Origin: CAVWNR01 sp963756525
GTDB taxonomy: Bacteria > Actinomycetota > Actinomycetes > Mycobacteriales > Jatrophihabitantaceae
Direction of reading: 5' to 3'
Assembly (NCBI GenBank): GCA_963756525.1
Contig: CAVWNR010000006.1
Span: forward strand, 236,531-300,530
Length of the DNA stretch: 64,000 nucleotides
Each line of letters begins with the position of its first letter. The first letter of the stretch is position 1. Shown here piece by piece: positions 43,700 to 52,271 of this stretch. Under the pieces are notes generated by a model. It was not told the DNA's origin and searched no databases. It worked only from the letters and a program-made list of their open reading frames with translations. The translations under genes were made by a program, and so were the position numbers.

Positions 43700-43773
43700 T
43701 GCGGGGTGGAGCAGCTCGGTAGCTCGCTGGGCTCATAACCCAGAGGTCGGAGGTTCAAATCCTCCCCCCGCTA
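43700..43773 (+). tRNA. Initiator tRNA-fMet (CAT)
   Basis: A 74-base cloverleaf. The anticodon loop is CTCATAA with anticodon CAT, and the anticodon stem is CTGGG/CCCAG, giving the three consecutive G-C pairs of initiators. Base pair 1-72 is U-U, i.e. unpaired, another initiator hallmark. T arm is GGAGG-TTCAAAT-CCTCC. CCA is not encoded. Confidence 0.95.
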
Positions 43774-43793
43774 CAATGCAGGGCTGCAAACAC

Positions 43794-43825
43794 AAGGGCT
43801 CCGGGGGATCACCTCCGGAGCCCTT
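43794..43825. terminator. Terminator after the initiator tRNA
   Basis: AAGGGCTCCGG (43794-43804) and CCGGAGCCCTT (43815-43825) form a perfect 11-bp stem with a 10-base loop, followed by GATCATTT. It starts 20 bases after the tRNA and is a good intrinsic terminator. The sequence after it, AT-richer than average, marks the change to accessory DNA. Confidence 0.75.
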
Positions 43826-43954
43826 GATCATTTGCGATCAATTTGCCATCAGAACCACCGCTGGCATTAGGCGGGCGGCCCAGCCAAGCACCAGACGACA
43901 CGTGGCTGTCTATATCGCCCGAACTGTCCCGTCCGGCCCACCCGAGCTATCGCG

Positions 43955-44629
43955 GTGTGCCTAAGCGCCGCACGTCGCGATTCGGCTAGCCACCAAGATT
44001 CGCGGCGTGGCCGGCTGGAGGCGCACGAACGCTGCGACTACCGCGACGCGGACGCGGTGCAGGCGCTGCGCCGGCTGGTGTGCCTGTGCACCCGCTGCCA
44101 CGAGGCCACCCACCTGGGCTACGCGGCGCTGCGCGGCCGGGACGAGCCGGCGATCGGGCACGTGATAGCGGTCAATGACTGGACCCGCCGGGAGGCCGAT
44201 CAGCATATCGACGAGGCGTTCGCGAGGTGGAACCGGCGCGGCCGGCAGGACTGGACGCTGGACCTGTCGATGCTCACCGGCGCCGGAATCCGACTGAACA
44301 GCCCGCTCTCCGGGGCGCAGCGACGCGCCGCCGCGGACGCGGCGCTGCAAGCGCGGAACGGTGACCCGCGCCGCGCCACCGCGGACGCGTCGCCGGCGGT
44401 GCGGTCCTGGCCGCTGATCGCACCGGCCGGCTGGTATGAAGACCCGGAGGGCCGGTTCGACTACCGCTGGCACGACGGCGTGCAGTGGACCGGGCACGTG
44501 GCCGGCGCCGGCGGACAGGTGATGACGGACCCGGGTATCACCGCCGAGGCCGGCGCGTCGTGGGCTGACGTGGTGGAGACAACGATCTTCTACGCCGTGG
44601 TTGTCAGGCCGTGCGCAGAAGCGGCATGA
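43955..44629 (+). pseudogene. Truncated HNH-like protein fused to DUF2510
   Basis: The reading frame encodes LEAHERCDYRDADAV and LVCLCTRCHEATH, the second half of an HNH-like nuclease found in actinobacterial proteins, but the expected N-terminal CxxC and strand are missing. The start of the frame (from GTG 43955) is unlike a protein. The C-terminus has GWYEDPEGRFDYRWHDGVQWTGHV, a clear DUF2510 domain often found near membrane proteins. I read it as a 5'-truncated gene. It lies 180 bases after a tRNA and its end overlaps the convergent luciferase-like gene by 26 bases. Confidence 0.6.
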
Positions 44630-45533
44630 CCTGGGTACGGAAGGCGGCGAGTTGTTCGATCTCGTCGCCGAGTGGCCAGAGGAGGATTCGTTGAGCGCCG
44701 GCTTGGGCGTAGGCGCTTATCCGTTCAGCGCATTGCTCGGCTGAGCCGATCGGTAGTCCTCCTGCGCGGAGGTCGTCCGCGGGTCTGTTGAGCATCGGAG
44801 CCAGCACGTCGTCGAAGACGCGGTCGGCCGCGCGGGGTCGGTCTGTGACATGGAGCCAGGTCGTCGCTATGGCGTTCGGGAAAGTGGCCGCCGGTCGGCC
44901 GGCCGCCTCGAGCCGGTCCAGCGCGTGCCTGAATGCAGCCGGGGTGCTGTTGTAGGCGGAGGCGAGCCAGCCGTCGCCGAGTTCGGCGACACGGCGCATG
45001 CCGGCACTCGATCCCCAACTGGATAGCCACAGCGGCGGGGTTTCGGTGTTTGCAGTGGGCGGCTCCAGGCTGGTTCCGCTTGAATAGAACGTTCCGGTGA
45101 ACGGCTCTGTGTCCTTGCCGAGCATGACACGCAGCACGCGAACTGCTTCGTCGAAGCGTCTCCATCGTTCGACGAACGGAATGCCTGCGGCAGCGAAGTC
45201 TGCCGCCGACGATCCGGGTCCGACGCCTGCGACGAGCCGGCCATCGGAGAGCGTATCGAGGGCGGCCAGCAGCTTCGCGGTGTGAGCGGGTCCGCGCACG
45301 ACGGGTAGTGCAACGGTGGTAGCGATGCTCATGTCTCCGCACGCCTGCAAGACGGCGGCGAGGGCGGTCGGCCCGTCGATCCACGCTCGCCGGAAGACGA
45401 GGTGGTCGTTGGCGCAGACGTAGCGGAAGCCCAGCGCAGCGGCCTCTCGCACGTAGCTCGAAAGCCGCGACGACGTCCATGGTGCACCGCCGAAGTCGAT
45501 GAGCGGGAGGTGGACGCCGAACTGAACGGTCAT
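44604..45533 (-). CDS. Luciferase-like (LLM) flavin-dependent monooxygenase/reductase
   Basis: A 309-residue TIM-barrel protein of the bacterial luciferase-like family: ANDHLVF near 42-48, GDMSIATTVALPV, LSDGRLVAGVGPGSS and PLWLSSWGSSAGMRRVAELGDGWL are the family signposts. Such enzymes use FMN or F420 and act on many substrates. ATG 45533 overlaps the end of the LysR gene (ATGA), so it was translated downstream of LysR. The LysR frameshift could therefore affect its expression by polarity. Confidence 0.82.
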   Translation of the reverse strand: MTVQFGVHLPLIDFGGAPWTSSRLSSYVREAAALGFRYVCANDHLVFRRAWIDGPTALAAVLQACGDMSIATTVALPVVRGPAHTAKLLAALDTLSDGRLVAGVGPGSSAADFAAAGIPFVERWRRFDEAVRVLRVMLGKDTEPFTGTFYSSGTSLEPPTANTETPPLWLSSWGSSAGMRRVAELGDGWLASAYNSTPAAFRHALDRLEAAGRPAATFPNAIATTWLHVTDRPRAADRVFDDVLAPMLNRPADDLRAGGLPIGSAEQCAERISAYAQAGAQRILLWPLGDEIEQLAAFRTQVMPLLRTA

Positions 45534-46428
45534 CGCACGCCCTGGGCGGTCAGTCGCAGGCTGTCGACCATGGCAGTAAGCGTCGGACCTTGGTAGCCGT
45601 CGACGGGCCACGCGGCCGAGATGTGCCGCACGGGGGTGCCTGAGGCGAGCTGACGTACCGCGATTCCGGGCAGAGGATGCATCACCGCGAGACCGGGGAT
45701 GACCGACACGCCGAGTCCGGCCGCCACGAGGGCCTGGACGGCGATGTAGTCATCGGACGCCAGGTCGGCTCGTGGACTGAATCCAGCCTGCTGGCAGGCG
45801 TGACGCACGATCTGGTACCAGGCACTGCTGGGCGCACCGCCGATCCACGGCTCGTCGCGCAGGTCCCCCAGACGCAGGGTCTTGCGGCGGGTGATCGGAT
45901 GAGCGGCGGGCAGTACGGCCTGAAACCGGTCTGTGAGAAGCGGGGCGTGGTGAAAACTGTTGGCGTGGGCAGCGCCTCGTGGTCATAGATCACGACCAGA
46001 TCCAACTCCCCGGACTCCAGCCGAGGGACGAGCCGATGCAGATGATCGTCGACGACGGTCAGCCGCACCTCTGGGTGCCGGCGCCGAAATCGGGCGAAGG
46101 CCGCCGGCATGAGCGTGCCCAGTACTGTCGGGAAGCAGCCGAAGCGCAGCCGGCCACGACGTCGCCGACCGATCTCGGCAACCTCTTGTTCAGCGGCTTC
46201 CAGCCGAGCGAGGACGCCCCGTGCGTGCCTTGTCAGCGCAGCACCGGCTTCGGTGAGTTCGACCGGTCGGCTGCCGCGCCGCACCACCGGAAGCCCGACC
46301 TCGCGCTCCAGTGCGGCGATGTGCTGACTGACCGCTGACTGGGTCACCCCGATCGCGCTCGCTGCGGCTGAGAAGGTTCCCCGCTCACCGACCTCGCAGA
46401 GCGCTTGCAGGCGCCGGACATCAATCAT
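45530..46428 (-). pseudogene. LysR family regulator with a frameshift
   Basis: The N-terminus (MIDVRRLQALCEVGERGTFS...QSAVSQHIAALE) is a textbook LysR helix-turn-helix. The frame breaks at the A4 run 45953-45956 (T4 on the coding strand). Adding one T restores VFHHAPLLTDRFQAVLPAA and continues into SAWYQIVRHACQQAGFSP and the rest of the effector domain to 45530. So one base has been lost in the middle of the ligand domain. It could be decay or a homopolymer sequencing error. ATG 46428 is the start; divergent from the tautomerase gene. Confidence 0.85.
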
Positions 46429-46441
46429 AAGCACCACTTAT
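46427..46441. promoter_or_regulatory. LysR-type operator candidate
   Basis: ATAAG-CACCA-CTTAT is a T-N11-A style palindrome (arms of 5, spacer 5) that overlaps the LysR ATG and lies about 90 bases from the tautomerase start. It is the typical site for LysR autoregulation and activation of a divergent gene. Confidence 0.45.
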
Positions 46442-46529
46442 AGACCTACAGCGCGAAGTATTGCAACTAATGGGTTCGTCTCGGAAGCTTCAGTAGTCAT
46501 CAGCACGAATTACAGATCGGAAAAGCGCT

Positions 46530-46751
46530 ATGCCACTCATCAACGTCAAGGTCATCGAGAACGTGTTCACCGCCGAGAAGCGCGATGTCGTCAAGCGTCT
46601 CACCGAGGCGATGGTCACCGTCGAAGGCGAGAACATGCGGGCACTCACGTGGGTCGTCATGGAGGAAGTTCGCAGCGGCGACTGGGGCATCGGCGGCAAC
46701 ACGCTCACGACCGGTGACGTCAAGGCGCTGGCAGCCGGAGTGCCCGCCTAG
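46530..46751 (+). CDS. 4-oxalocrotonate tautomerase family protein
   Basis: A 73-residue tautomerase-fold protein. The Met is followed directly by Pro, the N-terminal catalytic base after Met removal, then LINVKVIENVFT, as in the family. The second half (WVVMEEVRSGDWGIGGNTLT) matches the conserved VxxxEVxSGxWGIGG. It is divergent from the LysR gene and is its likely target. Together with the luciferase-like enzyme it suggests a small catabolic locus; the substrate is unknown. Confidence 0.9.
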   Translation: MPLINVKVIENVFTAEKRDVVKRLTEAMVTVEGENMRALTWVVMEEVRSGDWGIGGNTLTTGDVKALAAGVPA

Positions 46752-47047
46752 CACGGACCCTGCACGGGTATCGCGGCGCGGGATGGGAGTGCATCCCGTC
46801 GTGTCCTCGGCCCTGAAGTCCCAACAGCCCGGTGACCCCCTTTCGACGGCGACAACGCAGCCGGCGTCGAGGCGTTCAACTCCGCCAACACCACACCGTT
46901 GCCGGCACCATGACCGAGCCGCCAACGTCCACGACAACAGCCGACCCGGGTGCTCTGTTACTGCACACGAACTGGCTCGCGTCGAAAACTCGGCGACCCG
47001 GCCACGGTCGGCAGACACAGTCACGACAACCGAACGAGGAATCCATC

Positions 47048-47872
47048 ATGAATGATTACCTGCTGGCCGCACTGGCCCGCGAGCGACACAACACACTGCT
47101 GGCCGAAGCGGCGGCGTTCCGCCGGGCCAGACAGGCGCGAACCCACCAGCAGACCGCCCGAGACACCGCCCGAGCGACAAGGCGCTGGCGGCTCCGGTGG
47201 CGGCTGGTCCATCGCGCAGGGCCCGTCGACCGAGACGCCGGCATGAGCACGCGGCTGGCCAATCGTCGCACCGCCGCCCCCACCGGCCGTCCCGCCGATC
47301 ACCGGTTGCGGCAGGTGGGCGAACGGGTCAAGCTTCGCGACGGGTTGGACGTGCTGATCCGACCCGTCCGCCACGACGACGCGGCGCTGCTCGTCGACGG
47401 CTTCGACCGGTTGGGCGCGCAGTCGCGCCAGTTCCGGTTCCTGACGGCGAAGAACTACCTGTCCCCGTCGGAGTTGTGCTACCTCACCGACATCGACCAC
47501 CACAACCACGAGGCGCTGGGCGCGCTCGACCCCGTCGACGGACGCGGGCTCGGCGTCGCCCGCTACATCCGCGCCGCCGACAACGTGCAGGCCGCCGAGA
47601 TCGCGGTCACCATCGTCGACGAGTGGCAGGGCCGCGGGCTCGGCTCCGAGCTGCTGACGCGGCTAACCGGTCGGGCGCTGGGGGAGGGGATCCGCCGCTT
47701 CACCGCGCTGGTCGCGGCCGACAACCAGGCGGTAGTCGCGCTGTTGCGCAGCCTGCCCGGTGACTTGGTCCTCGTCGGGCATGGGCACGGCGCCCTGGAG
47801 TACGAGATCAGCCTCGAACGGCCGCAACAGGTGGCGTCACTGCCTTCCGGCCGGACGTCCGCGACCCGGTGA
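47048..47872 (+). CDS. GNAT acetyltransferase with a basic helical N-terminus
   Basis: A 274-residue protein. Residues 1-75 are an Arg/Ala-rich helical extension, MNDYLLAALARERHN, that resembles the 56-residue protein at 34363. Residues about 95-260 form a GNAT domain (VLIRPVRHDDAALLVDGFDRL, then the acetyl-CoA loop EWQGRGLGSELLTRL). The protein resembles acyltransferase-type GNATs related to the C-terminal domain of protein acetyltransferases. Start ATG 47048 follows GAGGAATCC. The substrate is unknown. Confidence 0.8.
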   Translation: MNDYLLAALARERHNTLLAEAAAFRRARQARTHQQTARDTARATRRWRLRWRLVHRAGPVDRDAGMSTRLANRRTAAPTGRPADHRLRQVGERVKLRDGLDVLIRPVRHDDAALLVDGFDRLGAQSRQFRFLTAKNYLSPSELCYLTDIDHHNHEALGALDPVDGRGLGVARYIRAADNVQAAEIAVTIVDEWQGRGLGSELLTRLTGRALGEGIRRFTALVAADNQAVVALLRSLPGDLVLVGHGHGALEYEISLERPQQVASLPSGRTSATR

Positions 47873-48278
47873 GCTGCGCAGCGCTGAACTTGCGCTTGCC
47901 CATGCGACCGTTGCGCACCGAACCGGACGCGCCGAAGCTACCCAGTCGAGCCCGAGAGCACGCCATCACACCGACCTCAGCAAGGCGATGAACGGCCATT
48001 GTGATTGACGGAGGGTTGTCGGGAACCGAATCTCTCCCAACACCCCGGACCCCAGCGACGGCTCGCGCCAGACGGTGGCAGCGTACGACGCTGTCCCAGT
48101 GGCCCAACGCCAATCGCACGGCTAGCGGCCAGTCCGCGCAGGCGCGGACACTGATGTTGCGTGTGTCAGTTGCGGATCGCCTGCGGGACGCCCGGCGTGG
48201 ACGACGAGTCGTGCTGATGCCGTCAGGACCAGGACCAGCTCGGGCGAAGTTCATAACCCCGATGAGCGGCCGGGCGGG
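47873..48278. other. Gene-poor interval between two GNAT genes
   Basis: About 400 bases without a convincing gene. One 112-codon frame (48001-48339) has Arg/Ser/Thr-biased composition, no ribosome-binding site and no recognisable motif. I see no repeats, hairpins with T-tracts or RNA gene here. Confidence 0.5.
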
Positions 48279-49091
48279 GTGGCGAACTACCTTTCAACGG
48301 TGCGGGCAGTGCGATCGCTGGGCTTTCGAACGGATCTAGATCTGCTGCGTCTCGGCGGCTCCGTGGTGATCGACCGCGGTGACCACCTCGTCGTCCGCAG
48401 CCGGCACAACCCTACGTTCTGGTGGGGCAATTTCTTGTTGCTCCGCGACGTGCCGGAGGCGGACACGTCGCAAACATGGGCCGATCGCTTCGAAGCGGAG
48501 TTCCCGGAAGCGTCCCACATCGCGCTGGGTCTGGACGCGCCTGACGCCGGCGTCGAGGACCTCGGCTGGTTCGCCGACCACGGTTTTGCGGTGAACGCGG
48601 ACACGGTGCTGACCACGCACAGCGTGTCAGCTCCGCGACGCAGCGTTGATGCCGACTATCGCCAGTTGGTGTCCAACGACGACTGGGCGCAGAGTGTGGA
48701 CCTGACAATGCGCGGCAACGACCCGGGCGACTCGTCGCGGCAACTGCGGTTCGTGGAGGCGAGAGTCCAGACGAACCGCGCACTGGCCTCCGCGGGGCAC
48801 GGCGCCTGGTTCGGCGCATTCGTTGACGGGAGGCTGGTTGCCGAGCTTGGCCTCGTGCGTGCCGGCGGCGGGCTCGCCCGTTACCAGTCGGTGATGACCG
48901 ACCCTGCCTTTCGTCGACGGGGATACGCGACGGCCCTGCTGGTCGCCGCCGGCCGGCACGGCGTCACCGACCTGCACGCTCGGACCTTGGTGATCGTCGC
49001 TGATCCGACCTCTCCCGCCATCGGCCTTTACCGCTCAATCGGGTTCGTCCCGAGCGAGACCCAACTGCAAGTGGAACGCTCGCTGGCCTGA
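48279..49091 (+). CDS. GNAT family N-acetyltransferase (two-domain)
   Basis: A 270-residue protein with a divergent N-terminal half (MANYLSTVRAVRSLGF...) and a C-terminal GNAT domain (residues about 125-270): GAFVDGRLVAELGLVRAGGGLARYQSVMTDPAFRRRGYATALLVAAGRHG contains the acetyl-CoA binding RRxGYAT loop, followed by DPTSPAIGLYRSIGF. GTG 48279 is the likely start. Many actinobacteria have such proteins next to accessory DNA. The acceptor is unknown. Confidence 0.8.
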   Translation: MANYLSTVRAVRSLGFRTDLDLLRLGGSVVIDRGDHLVVRSRHNPTFWWGNFLLLRDVPEADTSQTWADRFEAEFPEASHIALGLDAPDAGVEDLGWFADHGFAVNADTVLTTHSVSAPRRSVDADYRQLVSNDDWAQSVDLTMRGNDPGDSSRQLRFVEARVQTNRALASAGHGAWFGAFVDGRLVAELGLVRAGGGLARYQSVMTDPAFRRRGYATALLVAAGRHGVTDLHARTLVIVADPTSPAIGLYRSIGFVPSETQLQVERSLA

Positions 49092-49599
49092 AGAACGCGG
49101 CGGAACGATCTCGCCGGCATTGCCTGACCCCTGTCGAACCGCCGTTCCGTTTGCGGAACGTCCTACGGTGGCGACACGCTCTCCAGCGACGCGGCCCGAA
49201 ACTGAAGCGGCCCGCTACGTCTGCTCATGATCGGCCTTGCCGGAAGACCCGGCCGCGAAAATGCCGTGTCAAGGTGCGTCTTGCGGCAACGACAAGCCAC
49301 GCAATCACGGCGATGGTGAATACGCCAGCGATCTGACCTGTGCTGCTCGCGTCGCGCACTCGCGACGCTCAGTGAAGTTTCCCGTCATGGGAAGTCATTC
49401 ACGCAAGCGCATGACTCCATATGGCACAGCCCATTTGCAACCGGGCGGCCAGCAGCCTGCAACGGCCGGTGGCCTTGCGGCAAAGTGCTGTGAGAGCGGG
49501 CGCACGATCGGCGAGGTGTCCTGACCGAGCCAGCGCCGCCGGACGGGTTCAGGCATAACCCGCCGGGTCGACCTGCCGGCGGGAACTTGCCGGAGTTCG
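49092..49599. other. Gene-free stretch before the IS110 element
   Basis: About 500 bases with no convincing gene. A 95-codon frame at 49237-49524 has no ribosome-binding site or family resemblance. The segment is less GC-rich than its surroundings (for example 49380-49450), which fits insertion-derived or decayed DNA. Confidence 0.5.
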
Positions 49600-49738
49600 C
49601 GACGCGTCGGTTCGAGGGTGAGCTGCCGGGGCTAGACGGTATGGGGGTCATGGCTGGGGCCTCGCGCACGTGTGAACGTGGGTTGCCGACGCGGGGTGGT
49701 CCCGGCCGGTAGAGCCACAGACGTGGGAGGCCCCAGTG
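49600..49738 (+). ncRNA. Candidate IS110 bridge-RNA region
   Basis: IS110-group elements encode a structured bridge RNA in the non-coding stretch between their left end and the transposase start. This segment occupies that position, is non-coding and contains hairpin-prone GC blocks. The two recognition loops cannot be defined without folding and comparative data, so this is a location-based proposal only. Confidence 0.3.
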
Positions 49739-50821
49739 ATGGTTCAGCGTACGAGTGTCGGTCTGGATGTTCACGCGCGTTCGGTTGCGGCGGCGGCGAT
49801 CGATGGGCAGACCGGTGAGTTGGTGCGGCGGAAGATGACCCCGGATCGTGCCGAGATCTTGGCGTGGATCATGGCGCTGGCTGGACCGGTGCGGGTGGTC
49901 TACGAGGCTGGGCCGACCGGGTTCGGGTTGGCTCGGTTCCTGCTGGCGGCCGGGATTGACTGCGTGGTGGCGGCGCCGTCGAAGCTGCAGCGGCCGGCCG
50001 GTGACCGGGTCAAGACGGACGCGCGCGACGCGCTGCATCTGGCGCGGTTGCTGCATCTGGGTGAGATCACGCCGGTGACCATCCCCAGTGTCGAGCAGGA
50101 GGCGGCGCGCGATCTGGTGCGGGCGCGGGAGGACGTGCGCGGCGACTTGATGTCGGCGCGGCATCGGGTCTCGAAGCTGCTGCTGCGGCAGGGGATCGTC
50201 TACTCCGGCGGCAAGGCGTGGACCGGCGTTCACGACAGATGGCTGCGGCAGCAACGCTTCGATTTGGTCGGGCTGCAGATGGCCTATGAGACGGCCTACG
50301 AGACGATGCTGGCCACGGTGGCCCGCCGGGACCGGCTCGACAAGGCGATCGCGGCGATGGCGGCGGACTCGCCGTTCACCCCGGTCGTCGACCGGCTGGG
50401 GTGTCTGCGCGGGGTGTCGACGCTGACCGCGTTCGGGCTGGCCGTCGAGATCGGCGACTGGCAGCGGCTATCCGGACGCACGATCGGCGCCTACCTGGGC
50501 ATGACCCCGACCGAGTACTCCTCCGGGCAGTCCCGTTCCCAGGGCGGGTTGACCAAGACCGGCAACGGCCACGCCCGCCGGTTGCTGATCGAGGCAGCCT
50601 GGCACCACCGACAGCCTTATCGGGCACCCGGCCTGGACCTGCGACGACGGTGGGACCGTGCCCCGGGTGCGGCGGCGGCTCGCGGTCACGCCGGCAACCA
50701 GCGCCTGCACCAACGCTGGATCGGATTCCTCGAGCGGAAGAAGACACCGGTGATCGCCAACGCCGCGATCGCGCGGGAACTCGCCGGCTGGTGCTGGTCC
50801 CTCGCCGTCCTCGACGACTAA
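49739..50821 (+). CDS. IS110 family transposase
   Basis: A 360-residue DEDD recombinase. The RuvC-like N-terminal domain has D10 (VGLDVH), E56 (VVYEAGPTG), D94 and D97 (KTDARDALHLARLL). The C-terminal Tnp_20 domain has LGCLRGVSTLTAFGLAVEIGDW, GAYLGMTPTEYSSGQSRSQGG with the serine-bearing loop, and KTGNGHARRLLIEAAWH. It appears full length and intact. ATG 49739 follows GTG 49736 and a GGGAGG site. It is probably active. Confidence 0.93.
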   Translation: MVQRTSVGLDVHARSVAAAAIDGQTGELVRRKMTPDRAEILAWIMALAGPVRVVYEAGPTGFGLARFLLAAGIDCVVAAPSKLQRPAGDRVKTDARDALHLARLLHLGEITPVTIPSVEQEAARDLVRAREDVRGDLMSARHRVSKLLLRQGIVYSGGKAWTGVHDRWLRQQRFDLVGLQMAYETAYETMLATVARRDRLDKAIAAMAADSPFTPVVDRLGCLRGVSTLTAFGLAVEIGDWQRLSGRTIGAYLGMTPTEYSSGQSRSQGGLTKTGNGHARRLLIEAAWHHRQPYRAPGLDLRRRWDRAPGAAAARGHAGNQRLHQRWIGFLERKKTPVIANAAIARELAGWCWSLAVLDD

Positions 50822-51069
50822 CCCGCACCACGCCGAGACCGGCGACCCACATACGTCCGTCCGGACACCCTGCTGGTGACGGCAGCGTGAGGAGTAACCC
50901 GCGGCACGCCCTATGAGCAATCCCTTACCCGGTAAGGAGATCACGCTCGATGTCTAGACCCGCGGCACGCTCCCGCCGAACAGCCCGTCCTGCGGTATCC
51001 AACCCGCGCATATCAGAGTGACCACGCGTCGACACCGACACGCCCGCCACCACCAGACCGGACAGACCA

Positions 51070-51108
51070 GAGGCGGCGCCCCCCACGACGGTGGGGAGGC
51101 GCCGCCTC
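51070..51108. terminator. Long GC hairpin in the right non-coding end of the IS110 element
   Basis: GAGGCGGCGCC (51070-51080) pairs with GGCGCCGCCTC (51098-51108), and inside it CCCCAC (51081-51086) pairs with GTGGGG (51091-51096), leaving a GACG loop and one bulged A. The 17-bp stem is terminator-like and could insulate the element. Confidence 0.65.
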
Positions 51109-51141
51109 ACCCTGCCCCCTTGACAAAGAGACCCACATATC

Positions 51142-52269
51142 AGGGCGTGTCCCGGAAATCTTCGCGCGGATCGTGTAGATCACTTGCATGCTTGATCGTC
51201 ATGATCTGACTGATGCGCAGTGGGCACGGTTGGAGTCGGTGCTGCCGAGTTCGGCTCCGCGCCGGGGACGGCCATGGAGTAGCCACCGCAAGATCGTCGA
51301 CGGTGTCATGTGGCGGACCCGCACCGGGTCGCCGTGGCGTGACCTTCCGCCGTGCTACGGGCCGTGGAAGACGGTCTACAACCGGCACCGGCGCTGGTCG
51401 GCGGACGGCACGTGGGAGAAGGTGCTGGCCGACCTGCGGATCGGCGCCGACGGTGACGCCGGCGGCGGTGAGTGGGTCATCGGCGTGGACTCGACGGTGG
51501 TCCGCGCGCATCATCACGCCGCGGGCGCCCGCGCCGATCTGCCCGCCGAGGTGACGGTCGCCCTGGGTCTCACAGGGAGCCTGTCGCAAAATCCCCTGGC
51601 ACCTTCCCGCGATCACAAGATCTCGCGCCCGCGACGCGAGCCGATCCCAGATGTTGTGGCCCAAACGATCTTTCGCTGCATTTTGCGACAGCCTCCAGGG
51701 GGCTTCATCGAATGACAAGGATCCGCCGACCGAGGGGACAAACCCGCGCGAACGCGAGGGTTTGGGCCGTTCCCGCGGCGGGTTGAGCACCAAGATTCAC
51801 CTCGCCGCCGACACCCGCTGCCGTCCGCTGTCGCGGGTTGTGACCGCGGGGCAACGTCACGACAGCATCGCCTTCGACACCGTCATGGACCGGCTGCGCA
51901 TCCGGCGCCCAGGCCGGGGACGGCCCCGCACCAGACCTGATCGGGTGCTGGCCGACAAGGCCTACTCGGCACGGGCGATCCGCACCAGCCTGCGCCGCCG
52001 CGGCATCAAGGCCACCATCCCGCAGCCGGCGGACCAGGTCGGCCACCGACAGCGGCGCGGCAGCAACGGCGGCCGACCACCGGCGTTCGACAAGCACATC
52101 TACAAGACCCGCAACGTCATCGAGCGGACCATTAACAAGCTCCGCGAGACCCGCGCCGTCGCCACCCGCTACGACAAACGCGAGTACATCTACCTCGGCA
52201 CCATCGACGTCGCATCGATCAGGATCTGGCTCCGAGACCCACCCGAATCCCAATTACGGGACAGGCCCT
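51142..52269 (+). mobile_element. IS5-family (IS427-like) insertion sequence
   Basis: Imperfect terminal inverted repeats AGGGCGTGTCCCGG (left, from 51142) and AGGGCCTGTCCCGT (right, complement, ending 52269) bound an IS5-type transposase. The right end abuts TA within CTAG (52268-52271), the usual target for this group; the left flank is CA, so no clear target duplication is left. The element ends at the boundary of the GAF-ANTAR gene. It contains a 121-bp insertion. Confidence 0.8.
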
Positions 52270-52271
52270 AG
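51188..52271 (+). pseudogene. IS5-family transposase disrupted by a small insertion
   Basis: The first part (from 51188, MLDRHDLTDAQWARLESVLP, with GSPWRDLPPCYGPWKTVYNR and the DDE Asp in VIGVDSTVVRAHHH) and the second part (GRSRGGLSTKIHLAADTRCRPLSRVVTAGQRHD, DKAYSARAIR, NVIERTINKLRETRAVATRYDK with the Glu) are in different frames. The break coincides with the inverted-repeat insertion 51576-51696. Removing it fuses the frames into a normal IS5 transposase, as GLTGASSND. The gene is therefore inactivated. Confidence 0.85.
51576..51696. repeat. 121-bp MITE-like insertion inside the IS5 transposase
   Basis: CTGTCGCAAAAT (51581-51592) and its exact complement ATTTTGCGACAG (51680-51691) lie at the ends; with the adjoining GGAG/CTCC the match extends to 17 positions with one mismatch. 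No protein is encoded. The ends loosely recall the GG..CTGTTGCAAA ends of IS6-type elements. The surrounding transposase frame becomes continuous when it is removed. Confidence 0.75.

Larger units (their letters stand above)
49600..51141 (+). mobile_element. IS110-family insertion sequence (approximate ends)
   Basis: An IS110-type transposase gene is flanked by long non-coding ends, about 140 bases before and 320 after. IS110 elements lack long terminal inverted repeats, so ends cannot be fixed by eye; the right limit is set where the adjoining IS5-type repeat starts. GACCCACATA occurs at both 50848 and 51129 and may belong to the element's right end. Boundaries need comparison with an empty site. 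Confidence 0.5.

Noticed and set aside
48001..48339. A 112-codon frame between the GNAT genes
   Set aside because: No ribosome-binding site, biased composition and overlap with the next gene's start.
43700..49000. Integrated prophage or integrative element at the tRNA
   Set aside because: No integrase, excisionase, phage structural or conjugation genes are present, and no copy of the tRNA 3' end was seen downstream by eye.
49237..49524. A 95-codon frame before the IS110 element
   Set aside because: No family resemblance or ribosome-binding site; sits in decayed-looking intergenic DNA.
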